Source: Acidobacteriota bacterium (GTDB lineage: Bacteria; Acidobacteriota; Terriglobia; Acidiferrales; UBA7541). Taken from it: a stretch of DNA of 64,000 nt. Position 1 is the first letter of the stretch. Each line of letters opens with the position of its first letter. The stretch lies in contig PMTV01000023.1 of NCBI GenBank assembly GCA_003167215.1, forward strand, positions 1-64,000. Direction: 5' to 3'. The notes beneath the pieces are model-generated. The model worked only from the letters and a program-made list of their open reading frames with translations, was not told where the DNA came from and did no database searches. The position numbers were made by a program, and so were the translations under genes. Shown in pieces: positions 52,863 to 61,364 of this stretch.

Positions 52863-53828
52863 CTAAAATCGCCGAATACCGATGGCGGCCATCATGCGGC
52901 CGGTGACCCGCTCGCGGCGAAAACTGAAGAATAGATCCGTGCGGCAGGCGGTACAGAAATCCGAGGAAAAAATATTGCCGGACGGGATCCCCGCAGCACT
53001 CAAAATCGAGCGATTAGCTGCGATCAGATCCAGGTAAGCGCGCGGCTCAGGCGGTTGGTGGCCGGGCGGCCGCATGGTGAGCCACGGGAGCCAATTCGGG
53101 TCGTTATCCCCGCGAGCAAGAGAATCGAACGGGCCTTTAAACCATTCTCGCGCCTCCGGAAACTTTGCCGCGTATTCCGCTACGACTTCAGGTCCTACCT
53201 CGAAACAACACTGGCCTATGCCGGGTCCCAGAGCGGCGATTACATCCCGCGGGCGCGTTCCAAATTCCATCTGCATTCGTCCAAGGGCTTTTTCGGCGAT
53301 GCGTTGAAGCGTGCCACGCCAGCCAGAATGAATGGCCGCAATCGCTCGGCGCTTTTTGTCAGCGAGAAGGATGGGAACGCAGTCGGCTACCTGCACAACC
53401 AGCAAGAGGCCGGATTCGTTTGTGATTAGGGCATCGGCTTTAGGAGCATCAACAGATGGCTCAGAGTCCGTGGAATGCACGATGTGAATAATGTCCGAAT
53501 GAATTTGGCGCAGACCAATTACACGCATGCCATTTGCATTTAATGCAGCAAAGAAATTCCGGCGATTTTTTAAAACGTGCTCGCGGCTGTCCCATTCGGC
53601 AAAGCCAAGATTCAAGACCTTTTCAGAGGTTTTACGGCCATCGCGATGGCGTTCTAATTCGCTTGCGCCGCCCGGGCGCGTGCTGAATCCATGCACGATC
53701 CAATCGAGTTGCGCGAGCGGCGGAGCTTCCAAGATCTGTAAGCCACGCGCTTGCCGCAAACTCCATCGAGGAGTTTTCTGCAAGCGTTTCCGCGGCGAAG
53801 ATTTTGTTTTTGCAACTGCGGGATTCAT
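52863..53828 (-). CDS. pgeF: purine nucleoside phosphorylase, laccase-domain (PgeF/YfiH)
   Basis: About 321 residues. Cleaves adenosine, inosine or muropeptide nucleoside-like bonds; zinc-dependent. Motifs: LRQIHSDIIHI with His, VQVADCVPILLADKKRRAIA, AIHSGWRGTLQRIAEKALG (zinc His), LGPGIGQCCFEVGPEV (zinc Cys) and SDFCTACRTDLFFSFRRE. The first ~25 residues are basic (KTKSSPRKRLQKTPR), which some members have. The start is uncertain. Confidence 0.93.
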   Translation of the reverse strand: MNPAVAKTKSSPRKRLQKTPRWSLRQARGLQILEAPPLAQLDWIVHGFSTRPGGASELERHRDGRKTSEKVLNLGFAEWDSREHVLKNRRNFFAALNANGMRVIGLRQIHSDIIHIVHSTDSEPSVDAPKADALITNESGLLLVVQVADCVPILLADKKRRAIAAIHSGWRGTLQRIAEKALGRMQMEFGTRPRDVIAALGPGIGQCCFEVGPEVVAEYAAKFPEAREWFKGPFDSLARGDNDPNWLPWLTMRPPGHQPPEPRAYLDLIAANRSILSAAGIPSGNIFSSDFCTACRTDLFFSFRRERVTGRMMAAIGIRRF

Positions 53829-53956
53829 CGCGCTTTACCTCGATCCGGAGTAAGACTGCTGCGCCAAATCCATTATAGGTATAATCGCGTTGCTATGCAG
53901 ACTTGCACAACAATCAAGTTTCGCTACGTCCTGCTACCGGCTGGACCAAGGATCAA

Positions 53957-54334
53957 TTGATAGTCGGGCTGGGACTGGACATTGCGGAAATCGACAGAAT
54001 TGAGGCGGCCATCGCGCGGCACGGCGCGCCCATTCTCCAGCGGTTGTACACTTCAAGCGAAGTGGAGTATTGCGAAAGCCACCGAAATAAATTCGAGCGC
54101 TACGCGGGCCGTTTCGCCGCGAAAGAAGCAACGATGAAGGCTCTGGGGACGGGCTGGCGACGGGGCGTACGCTGGCGCGATATCGAAGTGATACGAGAGC
54201 CGAGCGGGAAGCCATCTCTGAGGTTGAAAGGCGCGGCGAAACGAATTGCCGAAAAACTCGGCGTGAATAATATCTCCCTCACGATTACCCACAGCGGAAA
54301 TCTGGCGCTCGCCGAAGTTATTCTTGAAAATTAG
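53957..54334 (+). CDS. acpS: holo-[acyl-carrier-protein] synthase, TTG start
   Basis: About 125 residues, near the usual length. It transfers phosphopantetheine from CoA to apo-ACP. Motifs: GLGLDIAEIDRIEAAIARHG with the magnesium Asp, and RYAGRFAAKEATMKALGTGW with the catalytic Glu, then WRDIEVIREPSGKPSLRLKG. TTG at 53957 with AAGGA a few bases upstream fits the family start; the longer frame from 53903 does not. Its 3' end overlaps the convergent mtaB by 17 bp. Confidence 0.93.
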   Translation: MIVGLGLDIAEIDRIEAAIARHGAPILQRLYTSSEVEYCESHRNKFERYAGRFAAKEATMKALGTGWRRGVRWRDIEVIREPSGKPSLRLKGAAKRIAEKLGVNNISLTITHSGNLALAEVILEN

Positions 54335-55721
54335 TGCCGGGGAACTCTGCCATTGAGGCTTCATCAGACGACAGGCATATTTCGTGCCATTGATTTGGGG
54401 GTAGCCGGCCGGGAATCCGAATTTTCAGATAATTTGCGGTCATAGCCGTCGTCCAAGTGTCTCCGCCGCCGGCAAGCGTGAGCGCCCGCAAAGTGCGTCC
54501 TGCCTGCGAAGCGCGAAATCCCGACGATTTTCTCTGAGACAGGACGCGCAAAGTGCGAGCGCGTTCGCGAATGATGGTTCCCGGGACGTGCGCTGCGAGA
54601 ATCGCGCCCGCGGTGCCAGGCCGCGCGGAAAATGAAAACACATGGAGGTAAGTGAACGGCAGGCGCTCGATCAATTCGACGGTGTGCTGAAAATCTTCCT
54701 GCGTCTCTCCGGGAAAGCCGACGATCACGTCCGCGCCGATCGCAGCGCCCGGCACAATCCGCCGTATGCGTTTTACACGCTCGGCATAATGATCGGCGCG
54801 ATACCAGCGATGCATGGCGCGAAGGATGCGGTCGGAGCCGGATTGCAGCGGCACGTGAAAATGGGGCGCCAAGCGATCCGAAGAAGCCACCAGCGATATG
54901 AGTTCTTCGGTGAGGTCCTCTGGCTCGATGGAACTTAGCCGAAGCTGTTCGAGGGGGGTTTCTTGCAGAATGCGAAGAACGACATCGGAAAGGCCGGCGC
55001 GCGGCGAGAGATCACGGCCGTACGCGCCAAGATTAATCCCGCTGAGAACGATTTCTCGCGAGCCTGAGCCGACAAGCTTTTGCACCTCTGCGACTACGAC
55101 GGCGGGTGGCAGGCTGCGGCTGCGTCCGCGGACAAACGGAATCACGCAGTATGCGCAGCGGTTGTTGCAGCCATCTTGAATTTTTAATACTGGCCGGGTG
55201 CGATCGCCTTCGACCACCGCCGCCGGCGCGACTTGCACGGAGGTTTGCGCGAAGATGTCACCGGTTAGAATCTTGGCAGGCCCGCGCGCAAGCGACATTT
55301 GACCAGCGTCGAGCAAAGAGACCGGGACGAAGTCTTTTTCTGCGGCGAGCGCAGCGAACGCGACTCCTGCGCTGGATCGGGCGACTAGTTCACCGGCGAT
55401 CTTGGGAATTTCGGTCTGGTGCGAGTTTCCAATCACCCAGCTGACACCATCGAGAGCGGCGATTTCCTCGGGAGCGCGTTGCGCGTAACAACCGGTAACG
55501 ATGATGCGCGCGGCGGGGTTTGCGTGATGGATTTTTCGCACGGCGTCGCGTGTTTGGGAGTCCGCCGCGGCTGTTACCGTACAGGTGTTGAGCACGACGA
55601 AATCGGCAGAGCGGTGATCGTGGACGAGCATGAGCCCGCTTGTGAGCAATCCGTGGCGAAGCGCAGCAGTATCAGCTTCGGTTGCCCGACACCCGAAATT
55701 TTCAATACTAAATGTCGCCAT
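54318..55721 (-). CDS. mtaB: tRNA t6A37 methylthiotransferase
   Basis: About 467 residues. Radical SAM enzyme that adds methylthio to t6A37 of tRNA to give ms2t6A. N-terminal UPF0004 domain with three Cys (ENFGCRATEADTAALRHGLL; FVVLNTCTVTAAAD; IIVTGCYAQRAPEEI), the radical SAM motif CNNRCAYC in KIQDGCNNRCAYCVIPFVRG, and a C-terminal TRAM-like region. The degenerate GCRATEAD in place of GC-K/Q-xNxAE favours MtaB over MiaB and RimO. It overlaps the end of acpS on the opposite strand. Confidence 0.93.
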   Translation of the reverse strand: MATFSIENFGCRATEADTAALRHGLLTSGLMLVHDHRSADFVVLNTCTVTAAADSQTRDAVRKIHHANPAARIIVTGCYAQRAPEEIAALDGVSWVIGNSHQTEIPKIAGELVARSSAGVAFAALAAEKDFVPVSLLDAGQMSLARGPAKILTGDIFAQTSVQVAPAAVVEGDRTRPVLKIQDGCNNRCAYCVIPFVRGRSRSLPPAVVVAEVQKLVGSGSREIVLSGINLGAYGRDLSPRAGLSDVVLRILQETPLEQLRLSSIEPEDLTEELISLVASSDRLAPHFHVPLQSGSDRILRAMHRWYRADHYAERVKRIRRIVPGAAIGADVIVGFPGETQEDFQHTVELIERLPFTYLHVFSFSARPGTAGAILAAHVPGTIIRERARTLRVLSQRKSSGFRASQAGRTLRALTLAGGGDTWTTAMTANYLKIRIPGRLPPNQWHEICLSSDEASMAEFPGTNFQE

Positions 55722-55850
55722 AGGTTACAAGTCTCTTCAAGATCGGAGCGCGAAACACGGAATTATACCAGCGATCCGTAGTTACATTGGAATTCAAGCT
55801 GAAGGACTAAGGGAGGAAGGAGGGTTTTCTGACGTGCGGGAGGAGCGAAG

Positions 55851-56528
55851 CTAGGTCCCTACACCGCGACGTTGATAGCAGAGGAGGATCAGATCCGCTC
55901 GCCGGCGCACTCCGAATTTGGCGAGCAAATTGGAGACGTGGAATTTGACCGTACGTTCGGAAATATGCAAACGATCGCCCACTTCCTTGTTCGCAAGATT
56001 TTCGAGCAACGCACTGAGGACTTCCTGTTCCCGGCGGCTTAGCTCGGTAGGCGAATTCCCCCGCAACCGGCGCCCTTGGGTGGAAGTCAGAATTGAATCT
56101 ACGAAACGCGAAAGCACGGTACGCGGCACCCAGAAACCGCCGGAAGCTACCAGCGGCAATGCACGCGGAAGCTGCTCGCGGGCTTCTTCATAATTCAAAA
56201 TCCCTTTTACTCCCTGGCGGAGCAGAGTGTGGCTTTCCGCTTCCTTGAGATTGTCTCCAACGACCAGCAGTCGCGCCGTAGCGTTATGATCCAGGATGTT
56301 CGCGAGGAGCGCGCCTGTTGCTTGACGGGCGGCGTGAGCGTCCACAACGTAAACAGCTGCCCGAGGAACCTCAAGATTGCGGAGGTCCGGCGCCAGCATG
56401 GATTCAAGCTGCCGGGAAACGATCTGATAGCCGGAATCTGCGAGTACCCGGCGGAACTCTTCGAGCACCATGGGATGCGGCGACAGAAGACAAACCTTCA
56501 AATTCGGTTTGGCGGGCGCTTTTGCCAT
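55851..56528 (-). CDS. LuxR/NarL-type regulator with degenerate receiver
   Basis: About 225 residues (ATG at 56528; longer starts at 56588 and 56597 are possible). The C-terminal HTH is intact: SPTELSRREQEVLSALLENL, NKEVGDRLHISERTVKFHVS. The N-terminal receiver-like domain has lost key residues: the acidic pair after strand 1 is Ser-Pro (VCLLSPHPMVLEEF), the invariant Lys is Asn (VKGILNYEEAREQ), while an Asp remains in AVYVVDAHA. So it is probably an orphan regulator controlled by ligand, interaction or abundance rather than phosphorylation. It is convergent in function with the signalling block but has no adjacent kinase. Confidence 0.9.
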   Translation of the reverse strand: MAKAPAKPNLKVCLLSPHPMVLEEFRRVLADSGYQIVSRQLESMLAPDLRNLEVPRAAVYVVDAHAARQATGALLANILDHNATARLLVVGDNLKEAESHTLLRQGVKGILNYEEAREQLPRALPLVASGGFWVPRTVLSRFVDSILTSTQGRRLRGNSPTELSRREQEVLSALLENLANKEVGDRLHISERTVKFHVSNLLAKFGVRRRADLILLCYQRRGVGT

Positions 56529-56690
56529 CGTGGTTAGGCTAACGGAATTGAACGACAGGGGCAAGATAGACAGCACGGGCGATTTCATAACAGACACGGG
56601 GTAATCAATAGGTCTCAGGCTACCTTAGACGGTTGGCTTTAAAGGAATTGCGACGGAACCGGGGTGATTTGCCGCTTGCCGGTTAACGAT

Positions 56691-57785
56691 TTAATCAAGA
56701 GGGGAGGATTCATCGATCCGTTCAACATTTAAGTTTTCGACCTCCGCAATCTTGCGCTGTGGGCGCTTAGCCGGGATGCCGGCCTGGCGGACTTTGTAAA
56801 GCAGGGCGCGATAACTGATTTTCAAGATTTCGGCGGCCTTGCGACGATTCCAATGATTCGCCTGCAAAACCTTGAGAATCACATCGTGTTCCATGCGACG
56901 TGTTACTTGCTGGGCGATGCGCTTCAGCGGAATGTTACCGTCTTCATTCAGCTCGTAGGCAAAGTGCAATGGCTTTTTCTCGTGAATCTGATGGCGATCG
57001 GAATGGAAGGCTTCCTCCGATCCGAGGATTACATATCGCGCCATGCAATTTTCCAATTCTCGGATATTGCCGGGCCACTCGCGCTGATACAAGAGTTGGA
57101 GAACTTCCTTGGAAACCGGGCCTACTTCACGCTTGAAGCGACGATTGAATTGCTCGCGCAGATATTCGACGAGGTAGGGAATATCTTCGCGGCGCTCTCG
57201 AAGTGGAGGAAGCGTGAGCGTAATAACATTGATGCGGTAGAAAAGATCGGCGCGAAAACCGCCGCTTTCGATTTCCTTCGCAAGTATCCGGTTCGTGGCG
57301 CAGATTACGCGCGCGTCCATGCGCCTTTCTTCGTGATCGCCGATGCGGGTGAAGTGGCCGTCCTGTAGGACGTGCAATAGTTTGGCCTGGAGGCTGGCAT
57401 CGAGTTCGGCGATTTCATCCAGGAACAGAGTGCCACCATGGGCTGTTTCCATGCGTCCGGGCTTCGAGTTGTCTGCACCGGTAAACGCGCCCTTCTGGAA
57501 TCCAAACAGTTCACTTTCGAGCAGGGCTCCCGGGATCGCGGGACAATTCACCTTAACGAATGGACCTCCGCGCCACGGCGAAAGGTCATGAATAAATCGC
57601 GCCAGGACTTCCTTGCCTGTTCCGCTCTCGCCTAAAACCAGGACAGGAACATTCAAGCCGGCGGCGCGACCAATTTTCTGCTTGACTGCCTGCATCGTTT
57701 CCGACGGCCCGAAGTAAACATGGTCGGGGGGAAGTTCGACAGGATGAGTTTGAAGTAGAGCTTTTGCTTCCGCAGTAGATGCCAT
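56691..57785 (-). CDS. sigma-54-dependent activator without receiver domain
   Basis: About 364 residues (ATG at 57785; a TTG frame starts at 57860). AAA+ core with Walker A GESGTGKEVLARFIH, the sigma-54 contact loop GAFTGADNSKPG, Walker B GTLFLDEIAELDASL, and Arg finger region RITEINVITLTLPPLRERRE-type sequence (NVITLTLPPLRERREDIPYL). C-terminal Fis-type HTH (NHWNRRKAAEILKISYRALL). The N-terminus is only about 30 residues, so regulation must come through partners or expression. It opens RNA polymerase-sigma54 complexes at -24/-12 promoters. Confidence 0.95.
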   Translation of the reverse strand: MASTAEAKALLQTHPVELPPDHVYFGPSETMQAVKQKIGRAAGLNVPVLVLGESGTGKEVLARFIHDLSPWRGGPFVKVNCPAIPGALLESELFGFQKGAFTGADNSKPGRMETAHGGTLFLDEIAELDASLQAKLLHVLQDGHFTRIGDHEERRMDARVICATNRILAKEIESGGFRADLFYRINVITLTLPPLRERREDIPYLVEYLREQFNRRFKREVGPVSKEVLQLLYQREWPGNIRELENCMARYVILGSEEAFHSDRHQIHEKKPLHFAYELNEDGNIPLKRIAQQVTRRMEHDVILKVLQANHWNRRKAAEILKISYRALLYKVRQAGIPAKRPQRKIAEVENLNVERIDESSPLD

Positions 57786-58205
57786 GAACGTCCAGGTACT
57801 CGGATTAAAAACGGATAAAGTATTCAGCCCCGTACAACTACTTTGCACACTGAACGCCAAACGGCGCCAAAGAGCGGGCTTTCAGTGGAACCGGGTTGGC
57901 GCGTCCTCGAGAATTCAATGCGCTTGTTTTCAGTATGTTGCCGGAGAAAACAAGGGGAACATCGCCTGCGAAGGAGGGTGCGTCATAGTACTTCGTTCGG
58001 CTAAAATTTAGAAAACCCTGGGCACTTTCGGGAAGGCAGTTTCCAATCCGGCCCTAACACCGCAACGGAGTTTCATTTTGGACTTCCAAAAAAGCCTACA
58101 CTCAAGATCGCGGATCCCAGTTTAAGAAAGTTTTTACGAGACTGTAACGTACCTCTCGGGGATGGGGCGAAGCAGAAAGTTAGTATCTCGGGTGAAGGCG
58201 CGGAC
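57786..58205. other. spacer between the sigma-54 activator and the CBS gene
   Basis: No gene I can support; any frames here are short and lack starts. I looked for a -24/-12 sigma-54 promoter and found no good match. The region probably carries the promoter of the minus-strand activator gene. Confidence 0.4.
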
Positions 58206-58640
58206 TCAACGCTGTGGAAAAATCAAAGCCTCCAACATATCCGCCCGCGCTTTTTGGTCCGAAGCAAATAGCTGAAGCAGGTCGGTGACGGAAATCATCC
58301 CGCGATAGCCTTTTTGATTGTCCAGCACCACCAAATGATAGATACCGTGCTGCTCCATCAATCGCAAGCAGTCTTCCAGCGAAGTCTCCGGCGTAGCGCT
58401 CACCAATTGACGCGTCATAATCTCCGAGACGTGCATCCAAGCGGGGCATTTATTTTCAGCAGCAACCTTGTCGGAAACATCGCTCTGTGAAATAACGCCG
58501 AGAAGAACGCCCTGTTTGTCGCAGACTCCGACAGCGCGAACCTGGCGCTCGCGAAGATAGCGAGCAGCGTCGTGAACAGTGGTTTCCTCAGAAACGAAAT
58601 AAACTTCGCGGCGAGCAGCGATCAGGTCCGCTACCTTCAT
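58206..58640 (-). CDS. CBS-domain pair protein
   Basis: About 144 residues. Two CBS motifs (residues ~8-60 with VAARYLRERQVRAVGVCDKQ-type sequence, and ~75-130 with LEDCLRLMEQHGIYHLVVLD) form one Bateman module, which usually binds adenosine nucleotides and senses energy state. Stand-alone, so its partner is not known. ATG at 58640 follows AAGGAG at 6 bases, better than the frame start at 58667. Confidence 0.92.
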   Translation of the reverse strand: MKVADLIAARREVYFVSEETTVHDAARYLRERQVRAVGVCDKQGVLLGVISQSDVSDKVAAENKCPAWMHVSEIMTRQLVSATPETSLEDCLRLMEQHGIYHLVVLDNQKGYRGMISVTDLLQLFASDQKARADMLEALIFPQR

Positions 58641-58979
58641 GGGCGCTCCTTGAACACTGAATTCCACACCGAGCAGTGCAGATGCGACTCCGCCGAGCCT
58701 ACTCCCGGGTCGGGCACAATTGCAACACGCAACATAAGATTCCTGAGCTAAGACCTTGAGGTCAAGCGATGCAGTCTTGAACCGCTGGGAGAAACAATAT
58801 TGATTCGGCCGGTGCCGTCAGAGATCACAAGGCACACGGCGAGTATGCTACAAGACAATTAGCCGTGCCACTGAGAGTAAGAAAGAGGTGTCCAGCGTAC
58901 GGGAATTATCCCGGAGATGGAGATGGACACCGAAATGACAACGGACCGTGCAAATCCTCCCGTGTAGCAAAGTGCCAAA
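58641..58979. other. spacer between CBS and PilZ genes
   Basis: No gene supported. The stretch is AT-poor with scattered short frames and nothing that looks like a terminator. It may carry the promoter for the minus-strand CBS gene. Confidence 0.4.
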
Positions 58980-59318
58980 CTAATTGGGAGATGTTTCGCC
59001 GCGAATGATATCGTATCGCTCGATCACAGCAGCGACTCCGATGGATTCACGCTGATCGTCCGTCTGCTTGTCAACGCGAACGACCCGCCCGTGGGCTCGA
59101 ACAAAGACCTCGGTACCGCGCGTGATCTCAGCCGGCAGCGTAAGCGTGAAGTCAACTTCTGTGCCGGGAGCGAGATCCCTTTCCATGATGAAGTAAACGC
59201 CGCGGGTTGAAATATCCCGGGTCTGGCCATCATGGGCTCCGGGCTCGCGGTTAATGGGAAGCCGGACGCTTACAGGCAGCGAAAGGTCGTACCGGCGTGC
59301 CGTGCGACGTTCCGTCAT
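58980..59318 (-). CDS. PilZ-domain c-di-GMP-binding protein
   Basis: About 112 residues. Both binding motifs are intact: RRTARRYDLSLPVSVRLP (RxxxR) and TRDISTRGVYFIMERDL (D-x-S-x-x-G), with the barrel strands VDFTLTLPAEITRGTEVFVR and VIERYDIIRGET. It should bind c-di-GMP, unlike the altered protein at 39449. GGAG ribosome binding site. It sits between the CBS gene and the sigma-54 system. Confidence 0.93.
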   Translation of the reverse strand: MTERRTARRYDLSLPVSVRLPINREPGAHDGQTRDISTRGVYFIMERDLAPGTEVDFTLTLPAEITRGTEVFVRAHGRVVRVDKQTDDQRESIGVAAVIERYDIIRGETSPN

Positions 59319-59809
59319 ACGTGCTGCTCCACCAAGATTAGTTTGATATTCACAGCATCCCCCGTCGATAAGAGTAGCAATCCCTATTCCAAAGCTGACT
59401 AAGTGTTTATCTCTGAATCTGCGCTAGCGACAACGGTGAATATTCTTCCTGGACGCCAGCCAAAAAGTGGCGTCCGGAACAAATCCTTTGAAAACAGTAA
59501 CTACCGTTTCCCGAAATCCCAGCTGGGGGTGAGATCTCGGAGCCTGATGTTAGTGGAACTGGCGAAAGCCTCTGTCGGAGCGGAATACTAGACCAAGGAG
59601 GCTGAAGGAGGATAGTGCTATTTCTTTGAATGTGCCCTACATATGCAACACTTTGCCGTAATAGGACTAAGCCCGCTTTCACGCGGAAGCCGCTGTTCAT
59701 TCCCCATTATGGGAATAGATGGACGTGATTTCGATTTGCAGTCCGACAGAGAAATCACGACTCTCGATCTGGCGCGAGGCCGGAATGGTACGACTCAGTT
59801 TCGAACTGC
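59319..59809. other. 490-bp spacer with an ATTCCC/GGGAAT inverted repeat
   Basis: No supported gene; frames at 59403-59591 (plus) and 59407-59700 (minus) overlap and lack family signs. The inverted repeat ATTCCCCATTATGGGAAT lies at 59699-59716 and resembles the palindrome at 39841. The stretch may carry the promoter of the PilZ gene and the end of the sigma-54 operon transcript. Confidence 0.4.
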
Positions 59810-61309
59810 TTACGAGCTGCGAACGACAGGAGTCGCTTCCTTGGCCTCGGCTTCCTTGGCCTCGGCCTCTTTCGCCGCGGCTTCCCTGGCAGCTTTAGCA
59901 GCAGCCGAACGCGCGCCGCGTCCAGAATCCAAATTAAATTGGCGCATTTTGTAGAGCAGAGCTTTGTAACTGATGCCCAGCATCTTGGCGGCATCCTTGC
60001 GGCACCAATTTGTCTTCTCCAAAGCGTCGGCGATGGCTTCCATTTCTGCTTCGTCCTTCAAACCACGGACGAGCGCCTTGAGGCCCATCTCTTTGGGCAC
60101 CGGAGAAGCTTCACGCGGAGTGAGGCGCTGCTGCTGACCGGTCATTTCAAGCAACTCGCGAAAACTGCCTTCGTCATCTTCGAGAATAACGTAACGTTTG
60201 ACAAAGTTTTCCAGTTCGCGGAGATTGCCCGGCCACGGATAACGCAGTGCGGCTTCGATCAAATGCTTCGAAGGATCCGGAGCAGCTTTTTGATATTTCT
60301 CGCTGTACTTCACCAGGAAGTGGCGGAACAGCAACGGAATTTCCGCGGTGCGTTCGCGCAACGGCGGAATGTGAATAGAGAGAACATTCAGGCGATAATA
60401 GAGGTCTTCACGGAAGCGACCGGAACGCATCGCTTCTTTCACATCCATGTTGGTGGCGGCAAGAACGCGAACATCCACATTCACAACGGCGCGCGCGCCA
60501 AGCCGTGAATACTGGCCATCTTGCAGAACGTGAAGAAGTTTGGCTTGAAGATGCGGGCTCATTTCCGCGATTTCATCGAGAAAAATCGTGCCTTTGTTTG
60601 CGAGCTCGAATTTTCCGGGCTTGGAGCGAACCGCGCCGGTGAAGGCGCCTTGCTCGTATCCGAAAAGCTCCGATTCAAGCAGTTCGCCGGGGAGCGCGGC
60701 GCAATTCACCTTTACAAACGCCTGAACGCGGCGAGTGGAGCGAAGGTGAATCATGCGCGCCACTACTTCCTTGCCTACTCCGCTTTCCCCACTGATAAAT
60801 ACAGGGACGTCCACGGGAGCAATCTGCAGAATCTGTTGGCGAATCTTCAGCATTTGCGGGCTCGCGGCGAGGAAGGAAAGGTCCTCGGTAAGAGCTTCGC
60901 AATATTCGCGCAGCGCCTTGTTCTCGGAGCGTAGTTGCTGCTTCTGGCGGCACTTCAGGAACGCAGCATCGAGTTCGGGCTTCTCGAACGGCTTGGTAAG
61001 GTAATCGAGCGCTCCCAGTCGAATGGCTTCCACCACGGTGGTTACTTCATTCGAGCAGGAGAGCATGATCACGTTGAGCGTGCGATCCACTTGCATCAGT
61101 TGGCGCAGCGTCTCGAGCCCATCGATTTCCGGCATCAATACGTCAAGGATAATGAAGTGCGGTCTTAGACCCGCCCCGACCTTTTCCAGCGCTTCTTTGC
61201 CGCCCGGCACTGTTTCGACATCGTAGCCGTCCACTTCGAGCAGCGTCTGAAGATACTTGCGAATACTTGGTTCGTCATCTACTACGAGGATTTTCTCTTT
61301 TTCAGCCAT
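59810..61309 (-). CDS. NtrC-family response regulator, sigma-54 dependent
   Basis: About 499 residues. Receiver: KILVVDDEPSIRKYLQTLLE and FIILDVLMPEIDG with the phospho-acceptor Asp. AAA+: FISGESGVGKEVVARMIHLR (Walker A), FGYEQGAFTGAVRSKPGKFE (GAFTGA loop) and GTIFLDEIAEMSPHL (Walker B). C-terminal Fis HTH with NWCRKDAAKMLGISYKALLY. The last ~30 residues are a low-complexity Ala/Glu/Lys repeat (AAAKAAREAAAKEAEAKEAE), encoded by a short repeat of CTTGGCCTCGG-type units near 59838-59870. The kinase gene just upstream in the operon (55 bp) is the likely partner. ATG at 61309 is used, 61318 is possible. Confidence 0.95.
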   Translation of the reverse strand: MAEKEKILVVDDEPSIRKYLQTLLEVDGYDVETVPGGKEALEKVGAGLRPHFIILDVLMPEIDGLETLRQLMQVDRTLNVIMLSCSNEVTTVVEAIRLGALDYLTKPFEKPELDAAFLKCRQKQQLRSENKALREYCEALTEDLSFLAASPQMLKIRQQILQIAPVDVPVFISGESGVGKEVVARMIHLRSTRRVQAFVKVNCAALPGELLESELFGYEQGAFTGAVRSKPGKFELANKGTIFLDEIAEMSPHLQAKLLHVLQDGQYSRLGARAVVNVDVRVLAATNMDVKEAMRSGRFREDLYYRLNVLSIHIPPLRERTAEIPLLFRHFLVKYSEKYQKAAPDPSKHLIEAALRYPWPGNLRELENFVKRYVILEDDEGSFRELLEMTGQQQRLTPREASPVPKEMGLKALVRGLKDEAEMEAIADALEKTNWCRKDAAKMLGISYKALLYKMRQFNLDSGRGARSAAAKAAREAAAKEAEAKEAEAKEATPVVRSS

Positions 61310-61364
61310 CGATCGCATATTCCTGGGAACGAAACTAGTCCGCTCCTATAAATCAGTTTCTAAG

